Counted from the stretch's first letter, positions 1 through 7,340 are shown. The stretch is DNA of 11,434 nt from Candidatus Altarchaeales archaeon A3 (GCA_002083985.1 MTER01000001.1:1-11434), one strand, 5' to 3'. A program made the numbers and translations. Notes: generated by a model from the sequence alone, not told the origin.

Positions 1-58
1 AAAAAATTATTAATTGAAAATCTAATTATCTTTCCGAGACAGGATTGATTAAATTTAA

Positions 59-142
59 GCGGGGGTTCCCAAGTGGCCAAAGGGGCAGGACTGAGGCTTC
101 TGTGTGCGTAAGCCTTCGAGGGTTCGAATCCCTTCCCTCGCA
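59..142 (+). tRNA. tRNA-Leu(GAG)
   Basis: The acceptor stem GCGGGGG (59-65) pairs with CCCTCGC (135-141), with one G-U pair; the discriminator is A142 and no CCA is encoded. The anticodon stem CAGGA/TTCTG encloses the loop CTGAGGC (91-97), giving anticodon GAG at 93-95, which reads CUC/CUU Leu codons. The T arm is GAGGG-TTCGAAT-CCCTT. About 15 nt between the anticodon stem and the T stem form the long variable arm expected of class II tRNAs, which supports Leu. No intron is visible. It is first in a cluster of three tRNAs on one strand. Confidence 0.93.
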
Positions 143-190
143 TAAATTATTTGAACTTTTCATAATATATTTAACATTTAATATGTCAAT

Positions 191-263
191 GGGGCTGTAG
201 GGTAGCTTGGTATCCTACCAGCTTGGGGTGCTGGCGACCTGAGTTCAAATCTCAGCAGCCCCA
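191..263 (+). tRNA. tRNA-Pro(GGG)
   Basis: The acceptor stem GGGGCTG (191-197) pairs perfectly with CAGCCCC (256-262), followed by discriminator A263 without an encoded CCA. The anticodon stem CCAGC/GCTGG closes the loop TTGGGGT (223-229), so the anticodon is GGG (225-227). The T arm is CTGAG-TTCAAAT-CTCAG. An A/T-rich stretch at about 162-172 (AATATATTTA) lies 20-28 bp upstream of the gene and may be its box A. Confidence 0.95.
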
Positions 264-341
264 TTTAATAATATCCCAGACAAATTTTAAAAACAAATTT
301 AAATTAATTATTAAAAATTTAATTATTAAAGTCAGAAACAT

Positions 342-631
342 ACTTTAAATTATCTCATTTACCATTACTTCGTTCGGGTATTTCAAAAATCTTTAAGATT
401 TTGAAATTGTTCGGAGATTTAAAATAAAATTTAATTTAAAATCACCTCATTTCATTAAGAGATTTAAAACAAAGGTAACTATTCAAAGGGTAACAAAATT
501 TACCCATGATTTTTTGGATGGCAGAATAGTTATGAACAAAGTTTTAAATAATCTCATTTCCATTTGGATATTTCAGAAGCAAGTTTTAAAATAACTTCAC
601 TTCGTTCAGATATTTCAAGTAAACCTGAAAT
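342..631. repeat. Degenerate palindromic repeat cluster between tRNA-Pro and tRNA-Thr
   Basis: This 368-bp tRNA spacer has no ORF; it consists mostly of related repeats. Units run roughly TTTAAAT-atCTCATTT-(C/A)CATT..GG.TATTTCA and begin near 343, 436, 541 and 586. The shared pieces are ACTTCGTTCGGGTATTTCA (367-384), TTGTTCGGAGATTT (407-420), CATTTGGATATTTCAGAAG (561-579) and ACTTCGTTCAGATATTTCA (598-616). Several units contain ATTTC...GAAAT hairpins, for example TTTCAAAAATC/GATTTTGAAA at 381-406 and ATTTCA/TGAAAT at 612-631, the latter abutting tRNA-Thr. The same motif recurs near 9599-9646, 9948-9982 and, inverted, 11395-11434. It looks like a REP-type dispersed repeat; its origin is unknown. 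Confidence 0.6.
475..533. repeat. Short hairpin element with GTAACTATTC ends (copy 1)
   Basis: GTAACTATTC (475-484) is answered by GAATAGTTAT (524-533), forming imperfect terminal inverted repeats. A nested inverted repeat, GGGTAA (488-493) and TTACCC (500-505), lies inside. The right end, TTTTTTGGATGGCAGAATAG, closely matches the right end of a second copy at 5830-5929 (TTTTTTGGGGTGGCTGAATAG). No coding potential is seen. It could be a MITE-like element or a mobile structured repeat; the recurrence, not the family, is what is supported. Confidence 0.55.
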
Positions 632-704
632 GCCTCAGTAGCTCAGTGGTAGAGCGACCGCCTTGTAAGCGGTAGGTTCGTGAGTTCGATCCTCATCTGG
701 GGCT
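632..704 (+). tRNA. tRNA-Thr(UGU)
   Basis: The acceptor stem GCCTCAG (632-638) pairs with CTGGGGC (697-703), with one U-G pair, and the discriminator is U704 with no encoded CCA. The anticodon stem ACCGC/GCGGT closes the loop CTTGTAA (662-668), giving anticodon UGU (664-666). The D arm carries GCTC..GAGC with AGTGGTA in the loop, and the T arm is GTGAG-TTCGATC-CTCAT. The gene begins immediately after a repeat hairpin, so its promoter must lie within repeat sequence; AGATATTTCA near 608-617 is a weak box A candidate. Confidence 0.95.
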
Positions 705-806
705 TTAGTTTTTATCTTATGATTTCTATTATGTTCTATTCTGTTTTTAGAAATTTTTGTCGGCTTTACACCAGTTTATTTTTAATTTATTTATATGAAA
801 TTTAAA

Positions 807-814
807 TTTATATA
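807..814 (+). promoter_or_regulatory. Probable box A (TATA) of the thermosome gene
   Basis: TTTATATA is preceded by an A/T stretch (GAAATTTAAA) that could serve as a BRE. With the usual archaeal spacing of about 25 bp, transcription would start near 838, leaving a leader of about 70 nt before the ATG at 910. Base composition makes chance matches common. Confidence 0.45.
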
Positions 815-839
815 CACTCAAACTAATTACTAAAACAAG

Positions 840-871
840 AGTTTAATTTAATTAAAGTTTAATTTATTAAA
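840..871. repeat. Two 16-bp tandem repeats downstream of the thermosome box A
   Basis: AGTTTAATTTAATTAA (840-855) is followed directly by AGTTTAATTTATTAAA (856-871), agreeing at 14 of 16 positions. The pair sits where the transcript would begin, a position typical of archaeal repressor operators on heat-shock genes. An operator role is inference only; AT-rich sequence can produce such repeats by chance. Confidence 0.35.
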
Positions 872-909
872 AGGATAATAAAAATAAAATACAATAAAAA
901 ATATATAAA

Positions 910-2583
910 ATGGCAGGACATAATATGGGGCAACCGGTGCTTATATTGCCGGAAGGTGCTTTCAGAAGTACTGGAAGGGATGCTATGAAAGCAAATATAT
1001 CAGCAGCAAAATTTGTAGGGGAGGTAGTAAGGACAACTTTAGGTCCAAAAGGAATGGATAAGATGCTTGTAGATGATTTAGGCGACATAACCATAACGAA
1101 TGACGGGGCAACTATCGTTGATAATATGAAGGTTGAACATCCGGCAGCAAAGATGATGGTTGAAATAGCAAAAACACAGGATAAAGAAGTTGGAGACGGA
1201 ACAACGACAGTGGTTGTTTTGGCATCGTCATTATTGGATCAGTCAGAGAAGCTTCTTAACTCAGGAATTCATCCGACAGTAATAATCAGAGGATATACAA
1301 TGGCTGCATCACAGGCACAAAAGATACTGGAAAAAAATGCTATGAATGTCACACTTGATGATAAAGATATTCTTGAAAAAATAGCAGTAACGGCAATGAC
1401 CGGAAAGGGCTCCGAGGCAGCAAAAACAGAATTAAGGAAACTTTGTGTAACTGCCGTAACAAATGTTGCAGTAAAAGAAAACGGAAAAGTAAAAGTAAAT
1501 CAGGATGATATTCAGTTAGTTAAGAAGATCGGAAAAAGCATGGCTGAAAGTGAATTGATCGAAGGTGTGATTATTGAAAAAGAGACACTGAATATTGATA
1601 TGCCAAAAATAATAAAGGATGCAAAAATTGCATTGCTGGATGCTGCTCTTGAAGTAAAAAAGACAGAAACTGATGCAAAAATTTCAATAAAGGATCCTTC
1701 CCAGATGCAAAAATTTCTAGAACAGGAAGAAAATGCCTTAAAGAATATGGTTGATATCGTTAAAAAAAGTGGTGCAAAAGTCCTTTTCTGTCAGAAGGGT
1801 ATTGATGATGTTGCACAATATTATCTGGCAAAGAATGAAATACTGGCTGTCAGAAGGGTTAAAAAGTCAGATATGGAAAAACTATCAAAGGCAACAGATG
1901 CAAAGGTCGTCAGTTTAATAAAAGACCTGTCATCAGATGACCTGGGATTTGCAGGAATAGTTGAACAGGTTAAGATTGCTGGTGATGAACTGGTTTTGGT
2001 TAAAAAATGCAAGAATCCAAAGGCAGTCTCTTTGCTTTTAAGAGGAGGAACAGAACATGTTGTTGATGAGCTTGAAAGAGCCGTAAAGGATGCAATAGGA
2101 GGATTAGCTAGTGCCCTTGAAGTCGGAAAATATGTTACTGGCGCAGGAGCAATTGAAATTGAATTATCCAGAGGATTAGAGAATTATGCCAAAACAGTCG
2201 GGGGCAGAGAACAACTTGCTATATCAGCATTTGCAGAGGCATTGGAAATAATTCCGAAAACGCTTGCAGAGAGCGCCGGACTTGACGCCATTGATGCAAT
2301 TGTTTCATTAAAAGAAAAGCATGCCATGGAAAAAGACGGAATTAATTTTGGCGTTGATGTTATGAATAAAAAGATGGCAAATATGTATGAACAGGGCGTT
2401 GTTGAACCGCTTAAAATAAAGACACAGGCAATAACGTCGGCAACAGAAGCAGTTGAGATGATTTTGAGAATAGATGATGTTGTTGCATCGTCAAAGAAAT
2501 CAATGCCGCCAATGCCACCCGGAGGAGGATATGGTGGAGGAATGGGGGGCATGGGCGGAATGGGAGGTATGGGGATGGAATAA
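910..2583 (+). CDS. ths: Thermosome subunit (group II chaperonin)
   Basis: This is a subunit of the cytosolic archaeal Hsp60-class folding machine, a double-ring ATPase with a built-in lid related to eukaryotic CCT. At 557 residues it is full length. Group II motifs are in order: [10 protein letters not shown] (44-53), TNDGATI (63-69) and [11 protein letters not shown] (95-105) of the equatorial ATP site; [12 protein letters not shown] at the return to the equatorial domain; GAGAIEIEL; and INFGVDV near the C-terminus. The tail after a PPMPPGGG stretch is GGM-rich, as usual for thermosomes. ATG 910 is taken as the start; Met6 (925) is possible because conservation begins around [10 protein letters not shown]. 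No Shine-Dalgarno sequence is seen; the ATG follows ATATATAAA. Neighbouring grpE and dnaK give a chaperone context. Only one subunit gene is in the window; alpha/beta assignment is not possible. Confidence 0.97.
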   Translation: MAGHNMGQPVLILPEGAFRSTGRDAMKANISAAKFVGEVVRTTLGPKGMDKMLVDDLGDITITNDGATIVDNMKVEHPAAKMMVEIAKTQDKEVGDGTTTVVVLASSLLDQSEKLLNSGIHPTVIIRGYTMAASQAQKILEKNAMNVTLDDKDILEKIAVTAMTGKGSEAAKTELRKLCVTAVTNVAVKENGKVKVNQDDIQLVKKIGKSMAESELIEGVIIEKETLNIDMPKIIKDAKIALLDAALEVKKTETDAKISIKDPSQMQKFLEQEENALKNMVDIVKKSGAKVLFCQKGIDDVAQYYLAKNEILAVRRVKKSDMEKLSKATDAKVVSLIKDLSSDDLGFAGIVEQVKIAGDELVLVKKCKNPKAVSLLLRGGTEHVVDELERAVKDAIGGLASALEVGKYVTGAGAIEIELSRGLENYAKTVGGREQLAISAFAEALEIIPKTLAESAGLDAIDAIVSLKEKHAMEKDGINFGVDVMNKKMANMYEQGVVEPLKIKTQAITSATEAVEMILRIDDVVASSKKSMPPMPPGGGYGGGMGGMGGMGGMGME

Positions 2584-2616
2584 GACCTCTCAAAACCACT
2601 GACTCACAGATAAAAA

Positions 2617-2733
2617 TTTGGGAGTGTTAATCAAATAGGCATAAAAGCATTGATTTTAGATATAAGAAGAACATATAAAATGTCTTTATAGCTAACATTC
2701 CCAAAAATTTTACCTTTTTTATTTTTTTATTTT
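2617..2733 (+). terminator. Possible transcription end of the thermosome gene
   Basis: TTTGGGAGTGTTA (2617-2629) and TAACATTCCCAAA (2693-2705) can pair over 13 bp with one G-U. They are followed by a T-rich run at 2715-2733 (T6-A-T7-A-T4), the usual signal for archaeal termination. The 63-nt loop makes the stem less certain than the T tract. Confidence 0.4.
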
Positions 2734-2752
2734 AAATTTAAGACATTTTAAA

Positions 2753-2857
2753 ATGCGATACGATTCGTAGATTTCACAAGATAGTGAAAATTTCATAATA
2801 AAAATTGAATGGGTAAATATAAACGAAGAAGAAATTTACAAGAACTTTTCTATTTAA
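2753..2857 (+). pseudogene. Decayed duplicate of the 5' end of grpE
   Basis: Reading from ATG 2753 gives MRYDS-stop-ISQDSENFIIKI and then VNINEEEI. This matches the N-terminus of the downstream grpE product (MGYDSQVSQDSENFIIRI, then INVNKEEI) almost residue by residue over about 28 residues, up to about 2840. The sixth codon is TAG where the intact gene has CAG, and homology is lost before a TAA at 2855-2857. DNA identity is high in blocks such as GATAGTGAAAATTT. The copy lies 166 bp upstream of the intact start in the same orientation. It covers only the beginning of the Hsp20-like region. Partial tandem duplication, or the remnant of a former full upstream gene, are both possible. Confidence 0.75.
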
Positions 2858-2918
2858 AAAAAAGAGAAAACACTCCGAAAAGAGAAAAAAGTAAACATTA
2901 GAAAAATTTAAATTTAGG

Positions 2919-3734
2919 ATGGGCTATGATTCGCAGGTTTCACAGGATAGTGAAAATTTTATAATAAGAATTATAGGGATAAATGTAAATAAAGAAGAAA
3001 TTTCAGTCATCCCGAAAGAAAACGAGATTGAGGTTAAAATTGCAGATGAAAATTTACACTTTAATTCACCAAAAATAGATATGGAAAATATGGAAAACAT
3101 AATTGCTGATTTGAAGGACAAAATTTTAACAATAAAGGCAAAATTAAAACCACAGATGTTGCCAAAAAAACCAAAGGAATTAGAAAATATAGAGGAAAAA
3201 TTATACAAAGAGCAAAAAGAGAAGGAAAAATTAGGGGAAGAAATAAGCAAAAAAAACAAAGAAATAGAAGACCTGAAAAACCAGTATGGGATGTGTTTAA
3301 GAACAATTGCTGATTTTGATAATGCGCGAAAAATATGGGAGAAGAAAGAGAAGGAAATTAAAAAGTATGGTGCAACGGAAGTTGTGCTTAATTTACTGCC
3401 TTTACTTGATACCTATAACGCTGCTTTTGTGTCCTACAAAGACAAAAATTTAAGTGAGGAATCAATGGAGCTCTTTGAAGGAATGAAAAAAATTTACGAA
3501 CGATTAATTCATGCTTTGAAAGAGCAGGGTTTAAGCGAAATTTCATCTGTCGGGAAAAATTTTGACCCTTATGAGCACGAGGTGATTATGTGGGAAGAAA
3601 CAGATAAATTTCCTGAGGGCATGATAACCGAGGAATTTCAGAAAGGATACCTTTATAAAGATATGCTGTTAAGATCTTCAAAAGTGAAGGTTGCGAAGTC
3701 AAAAAGCAATGACTACAATACAGACAGTTTCTGA
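2919..3734 (+). CDS. grpE: GrpE nucleotide exchange factor with an N-terminal Hsp20-like domain
   Basis: GrpE releases ADP from DnaK. The C-terminal part is typical: a K/E-rich coiled coil (about 86-150) with LRTIADFDNARK, then LNLLPLLDTYNAAF, GMKKIYERLIHALKEQGL, NFDPYEHEVIMW (214-225), and QKGYLYKDMLLRSSKVKVAKS at the beta domain. The protein has 271 residues against roughly 180-200 usually. The extra N-terminus (about 10-77) looks like an alpha-crystallin (Hsp20) domain: ENFIIRI, EISVIPKENEIEVKI, then ADLKDKILTIKAKL, which resembles the Hsp20 A-x-L-x-x-G-x-L-T-I signature with Lys replacing Gly. This domain call is by eye. The start is supported by conservation with the decayed copy upstream. 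The gene ends 50 bp before dnaK. GrpE identity is secure; the fusion is likely but unproven. Confidence 0.92.
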   Translation: MGYDSQVSQDSENFIIRIIGINVNKEEISVIPKENEIEVKIADENLHFNSPKIDMENMENIIADLKDKILTIKAKLKPQMLPKKPKELENIEEKLYKEQKEKEKLGEEISKKNKEIEDLKNQYGMCLRTIADFDNARKIWEKKEKEIKKYGATEVVLNLLPLLDTYNAAFVSYKDKNLSEESMELFEGMKKIYERLIHALKEQGLSEISSVGKNFDPYEHEVIMWEETDKFPEGMITEEFQKGYLYKDMLLRSSKVKVAKSKSNDYNTDSF

Positions 3735-3745
3735 ATTATATATTA
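3735..3745 (+). promoter_or_regulatory. Possible box A upstream of dnaK
   Basis: ATTATATATTA directly follows the grpE stop codon. At about 25 bp spacing it would start transcription near 3765-3770, leaving a leader of about 15-20 nt before the dnaK ATG. dnaK could therefore be transcribed both from grpE and on its own. Confidence 0.35.
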
Positions 3746-3784
3746 AAATAATAAAATTTTAAAAAATTTATTAAAAAATTTAAA

Positions 3785-5719
3785 ATGGCAGAGAAAATAA
3801 TAGGAATTGATTTGGGAACAAGCAATTCGGCAGCAGCAGTAATGATTGGCGGAAAACCAACAATGATTCCAAGTGCGGAAGGTGTAAGTATGTATGGAAA
3901 GGCATTTCCAAGTTATGTTGCATTCACAAAGGATGGACAATTACTTGTTGGAGAACCGGCAAAGAGGCAGGCAACAATGAATCCCGAAGGAACAGTTTAT
4001 GCGGCAAAAAGAAAGATGGGGACCAATCATAAATACAAAATTTACGGAAAGGAATATACGCCCCAGCAAATTTCTGCGGACATATTGCAAAAGATAAAAA
4101 AAGATGCGGAAAAATTTTTGGGCGAAAGCATTAAGAAAGCAGTAATTACAGTTCCAGCATATTTTGATGACAATCAGAGACAGGCAACAAAAGATGCTGG
4201 TGAAATTGCCGGATTAGAGGTTGTTAGAATCGTTAATGAACCGACAGCTGCATCGTTAGCTTATGGATTAGATAAATCCCAAAAAGAAGCAAAAATTCTG
4301 GTTTTTGATTTGGGAGGAGGAACGCTTGATGTTACAATAATGGAATTCGGCGGGGGTGTTTTTGAAGTTAAAGGGACATCGGGAGATACTCTATTAGGCG
4401 GGACAGATATGGATAATGTAATTATTGACTATCTTATTAATGATTTCAAAAGTAAGGAAGGAGTTGACTTAAGAAATGATAAGACCGCATTTATTCGTTT
4501 GAAAGAAGGTGTGGAAAAAGCAAAAATAGAACTTTCAACAACTCTTGAAAGTGAAATAAATTTACCTTATATAACTGCAACACAAACAGGTCCAAAACAT
4601 CTTGTTACAAAATTAACGCGGGCAAAAGTTGAAGAACTTGTAAATCCTATTGTTGAAAGATGCAGAAAACCAGTAGAAATTGCAATGGAGAAAGCCAATA
4701 TAAAAAAAGAGAGTATTGAAAAGGTCATAATGGTAGGAGGACCTACAAGAATGCCGATTGTCCAGAAATTTATTGAAAATATTTTCGGAAAGAAAGCAGA
4801 AGGTGGAGTAGATCCGATGGAATGTGTTGCGATTGGAGCGGCAGTCCAGGGTGCGGTATTATCCGGAGAAATTCATGATATATTGTTATTAGATGTAACT
4901 CCTTTAACCTTATCAACCGAGACATTGGGTGGAATAGCAACTTCTTTAATTCCTGCAAATACAACAATTCCGACAAAAAAATCACAGATATTTACTACGG
5001 CAGCCGACTTCCAGAACGCAGTTACAATCCACATTACACAAGGTGAAAGACCACTTGCCAAAGATAATACTTCATTAGGCATGTTCAACTTGGCAGGACT
5101 TCCCCCGGCTCCGAGAGGTGTTCCGCAAATAGAAATTACTTATGATATTGATGCAAACGGAATATTAAATGTCAAAGCAAAGGATTTAGGGACTGGAAAA
5201 GAAGCGGGAATTACAATAAGCGCATCAACTAAATTAAGCAAGGAGCAAATTGAGCGCATGAAGAAAGATGCCGAGATGTTTGCAGAAGAAGATAAAAAGA
5301 AAAAAGAAGAAACGGAATTAAAGAACGAAGCGGAATCAATTATATATCAGTCAGAAAAGTTGAGCAAAGATCTTGAAGGTAAAATCAGCGAAGAAAATAA
5401 GAACAAGCTCAATGAAGCGGTTAAGGAATTAAAAGAAGCAATGGAAAATAAGGATATTGAGATGATGAAGACAAAATTTGAAAATTTAAAAAATATTTTG
5501 CAACAGGTAGGAACAGCGGTTTATCAGCAGGCAGCTCAACAACAGCAACAACAATCACATGCGGGGGGGGCAGGCGGAACAAGTCAGGAAGAGCAGCAAA
5601 ATCAGGAAAGCAATAACCAGCAAGGTCAGGAAAATACAGAGCAAAACACAGGAGAAGGCGAACAGGGAAAAGATAAAGGTGGCAAGGTTTATGATGCGGA
5701 CTATGAAGTGAAGAAATAA
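3785..5719 (+). CDS. dnaK: Molecular chaperone DnaK (Hsp70)
   Basis: This is an ATP-dependent holdase/foldase that works with DnaJ and GrpE in the cytosol. The 644 residues cover the whole family. The nucleotide-binding domain has [12 protein letters not shown] (6-17), [13 protein letters not shown] (173-185), [11 protein letters not shown] and MVGGPTRMP (316-324). The interdomain linker is ILLLDVTPL (366-374), followed by the beta-sandwich and the helical lid. The sequence [19 protein letters not shown] shows the short NBD that lacks the insert of Gram-negative DnaKs, as in Gram-positive and archaeal forms. The tail (about 578-633) is Gln/Asn/Glu-rich with GGAGG, ending [11 protein letters not shown], close to the usual DADFEEV ending. 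An eight-G run in the tail coding region (5563-5570) is odd for this AT-rich DNA. ATG 3785 follows ATTTAAA with no Shine-Dalgarno sequence. dnaJ is not in the window. Archaeal dnaK genes are generally thought to have been acquired from bacteria. Confidence 0.98.
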   Translation: MAEKIIGIDLGTSNSAAAVMIGGKPTMIPSAEGVSMYGKAFPSYVAFTKDGQLLVGEPAKRQATMNPEGTVYAAKRKMGTNHKYKIYGKEYTPQQISADILQKIKKDAEKFLGESIKKAVITVPAYFDDNQRQATKDAGEIAGLEVVRIVNEPTAASLAYGLDKSQKEAKILVFDLGGGTLDVTIMEFGGGVFEVKGTSGDTLLGGTDMDNVIIDYLINDFKSKEGVDLRNDKTAFIRLKEGVEKAKIELSTTLESEINLPYITATQTGPKHLVTKLTRAKVEELVNPIVERCRKPVEIAMEKANIKKESIEKVIMVGGPTRMPIVQKFIENIFGKKAEGGVDPMECVAIGAAVQGAVLSGEIHDILLLDVTPLTLSTETLGGIATSLIPANTTIPTKKSQIFTTAADFQNAVTIHITQGERPLAKDNTSLGMFNLAGLPPAPRGVPQIEITYDIDANGILNVKAKDLGTGKEAGITISASTKLSKEQIERMKKDAEMFAEEDKKKKEETELKNEAESIIYQSEKLSKDLEGKISEENKNKLNEAVKELKEAMENKDIEMMKTKFENLKNILQQVGTAVYQQAAQQQQQQSHAGGAGGTSQEEQQNQESNNQQGQENTEQNTGEGEQGKDKGGKVYDADYEVKK

Positions 5720-5763
5720 GAAATTTTGTTGTGATAAGAGGAGGTATTGTAAAACAGAAATTT

Positions 5764-5818
5764 TTTATTTTTTTCTTTTTCTTTATTTTTTTCTTTTTCT
5801 TTATTTTTTTCTTTCTTT
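5764..5818 (+). terminator. T-rich tandem-repeat tract after dnaK
   Basis: Three consecutive units of TTTATTTTTTTCTTTTTC (18 bp; the third diverges at its end) make an almost pure pyrimidine tract 45 bp after the dnaK stop. Oligo-T runs terminate archaeal RNA polymerase, so this probably ends the grpE-dnaK transcript. The tandem period suggests expansion by slippage. Confidence 0.6.
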
Positions 5819-5829
5819 AATAAAATTTC

Positions 5830-5929
5830 GTAACTATTCCGAGGGGGTCAAATTTACTTGTGAAATTTTCAGAAAAAATACGAAAATTAAATTTTTACTA
5901 GTAATTTTTTGGGGTGGCTGAATAGTTAC
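5830..5929. repeat. Hairpin element with GTAACTATTC ends (copy 2)
   Basis: GTAACTATTC (5830-5839) and GAATAGTTAC (5920-5929) are perfect inverted repeats. With flanks AAATTTC and AAAATTT the arms extend to 17 bp with one transition, which would be G-U in RNA. The right end resembles that of the copy at 475-533, in the same orientation. The interior, about 80 bp, is AT-rich and non-coding and differs in length from copy 1. A non-autonomous mobile element or structured repeat is likely; no flanking target duplication was established. Confidence 0.6.
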
Positions 5930-5972
5930 AAAATTTCTTTGAAACATAATTCTTTCTGATTTTTATAAATTG

Positions 5973-6149
5973 ATGTAGAGGGATGCAACCAAAAAAATTT
6001 TATCGGAAACATTAGAACAGAGAAGATTGTTAAAATTTTATAAATTTGCAGCCATTTTTGAAGTTATCCTCATTAGTTTTGCGTTCATATCAATAATGCT
6101 TCCTGCGTTTGGCATTGACATTGAAATTCACAGGTATAATTATGTTTAG
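5973..6149 (+). pseudogene. Possible broken small membrane-protein ORF
   Basis: From ATG 5973 the second codon is TAG, after which the frame stays open for 56 codons to TAG 6147. It reads RDATKKILSETLEQRRLLKF, then a hydrophobic segment (FAAIFEVILISFAFISIMLP) and a short charged end. The layout, a basic/amphipathic start followed by one membrane helix, is protein-like. A single C-to-T change (CAG to TAG) would explain the early stop; otherwise translation could begin at TTG 6027 to give 40 residues. The next small ORF overlaps its end. I do not recognise the family, and chance cannot be excluded in AT-rich DNA. Confidence 0.35.
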
Positions 6150-6246
6150 TCGCTTTCTTTTTGTCATTTTAGGAATCCTCTTTTTGCATCAGTATTTCAA
6201 AGCAAAGAAAGAAAACATAAAATTTAATTCAACAAAAAATAATTAA
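6142..6246 (+). CDS. Small hypothetical single-span membrane protein
   Basis: This ORF of 34 residues begins at ATG 6142 inside the end of the preceding broken ORF (8-bp overlap) and ends at TAA 6244. It has a hydrophobic segment (FLFVILGILFL) near the N-terminus followed by a Lys-rich tail (KAKKENIK), as in a signal-anchor peptide. No homologue is recognised. With the preceding ORF it could be the pieces of one former two-helix protein split by a frameshift. The stop lies inside the palindrome upstream of purA. Evidence is limited to composition and position. Confidence 0.3.
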   Translation: MFSRFLFVILGILFLHQYFKAKKENIKFNSTKNN

Positions 6247-6264
6247 TAATTATAATTATTAATT
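6241..6264. repeat. 24-bp perfect palindrome upstream of purA
   Basis: The two 12-base halves, AATTAATAATTA and TAATTATTAATT, are exact reverse complements, centred between 6252 and 6253, seven bases before the purA ATG. An operator or start-site structure is possible. All bases are A or T, so chance is a serious alternative. Confidence 0.4.
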
Positions 6265-6270
6265 TTTAAA

Positions 6271-7323
6271 ATGTGTGATATAGTTGTTGGAGGGCAATTC
6301 GGTGATGAAGGGAAGGGAAAAATAATTTCCTATCTGTGTTTAAAGGACAATTATGATATAATCGCAAGGGGTGGTGTGGGACCTAATGCGGGACATACTA
6401 TCGTTTATAACGGAACGGAATATAAAGTCCGACAGGTTCCATCCGGTTTTCTAAACAAAAATACAAAACTTTATGTTGGTGCAGGTGTGTTGATTAATCC
6501 GGATGTTTTTCTTGATGAAATTTCAAAATTTAATGAATTTAATGTTAAAGAGCGAATTAAGGTTGATTTTCAATGCGGGATTATAGAGGAAACACATAAA
6601 GTAAGAGACAAAGGTGATGAAAATTTAAGCAAAAAGGTGCAGACAACAGGCAGCGGATGTGGTCCTGCAAATGAAGATCGGATAAAAAGAATTGGAAAAA
6701 CCGCAAAAGACATTCCTGCATTGAATGAATTTCTTTCTGATGTGGCAATGGAAATAAACAACGCAATGGATGAAGGTAAAAAAATTTTAATTGAGGGAAC
6801 ACAGGGCTTCGGATTATCTCTTTATCACGGAACATATCCTTATGTTACAACCAAGGACACAACGGCAAGTGCTATGCTTTCCGATGTCGGAGTTGGTCCT
6901 AAATGTGTTAATGATGTAATTGTTGTTTTAAAGGTATACACAACAAGAGTAGGAAACGGATTGTTCTGGAATGAAACAGATAAAAATAAGAAATCTGATA
7001 ACAAAGCGGACAAATTATTGAATGACTTAAAAATTTCTGAAAAATTAGCCAAAATTAAAGAATGGGGGGCTGTTACCGGAAGGGAAAGAAGAGTTGCCCC
7101 CTTTGATTTTGAACTGGCAAAAAGAAGTGCAAAGATAAATTCCGCAACAATGCTTGCATTAACAAATATTGACCGCTTGTTTGATTGTGCAGGTGTTAGA
7201 AAATTTACGGATTTGCCAGAAGATGCAAAGAAATTTATAAAAATCATTGAAAATGAGGTTGGAGTTAAAGTAAAGATAATTTCAACGGGAAGGGAATATT
7301 CTGAGACGATTGATTTGAGATAA
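6271..7323 (+). CDS. purA: Adenylosuccinate synthetase
   Basis: It joins IMP and aspartate using GTP, the first committed step from IMP to AMP. Family motifs are clear: GGQFGDEGKGK (7-17) with catalytic Asp12 and the glycine-rich GTP loop; GPNAGHTIVYNG (37-48) with catalytic His42; TTGSGCGPANEDR (125-137); LIEGTQGFGLSLYHGTYPYVT; EWGAVTGRERRVAPFD (264-279), the aspartate/IMP loop; and ALTNIDRL (296-303) near the guanine site. Its 350 residues match the compact archaeal form, shorter than the approximately 430 of bacteria. ATG 6271 follows TTTTTAAA, no Shine-Dalgarno sequence is visible, and homology begins at residue 3. It stands between remnants of small ORFs and the exoribonuclease gene, with no other purine genes nearby. 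Confidence 0.97.
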   Translation: MCDIVVGGQFGDEGKGKIISYLCLKDNYDIIARGGVGPNAGHTIVYNGTEYKVRQVPSGFLNKNTKLYVGAGVLINPDVFLDEISKFNEFNVKERIKVDFQCGIIEETHKVRDKGDENLSKKVQTTGSGCGPANEDRIKRIGKTAKDIPALNEFLSDVAMEINNAMDEGKKILIEGTQGFGLSLYHGTYPYVTTKDTTASAMLSDVGVGPKCVNDVIVVLKVYTTRVGNGLFWNETDKNKKSDNKADKLLNDLKISEKLAKIKEWGAVTGRERRVAPFDFELAKRSAKINSATMLALTNIDRLFDCAGVRKFTDLPEDAKKFIKIIENEVGVKVKIISTGREYSETIDLR

Positions 7324-7340
7324 TTAAAAGACGGTTAAAA

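Noticed and set aside
2184..2552. Long open frame on the minus strand inside the thermosome gene, and similar minus-strand frames within grpE, dnaK, purA, the OB/winged-helix gene and trpC
   Set aside because: They lie opposite well-identified genes, are low-complexity (Phe/Ser/Leu- or Pro-rich) translations, and have no recognisable motifs.
5720..5763. GAGGAGG after dnaK (near 5738-5745) as a ribosome binding site
   Set aside because: No start codon with an open frame follows at a suitable distance; a T-rich tract comes next.
2753..6149. Possible reassignment of TAG to Gln, since two broken frames have TAG where CAG would restore them
   Set aside because: The OB/winged-helix gene ends naturally at TAG 9926, one base before trpC, and the intact genes show no internal TAG. 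C-to-T decay explains both cases.
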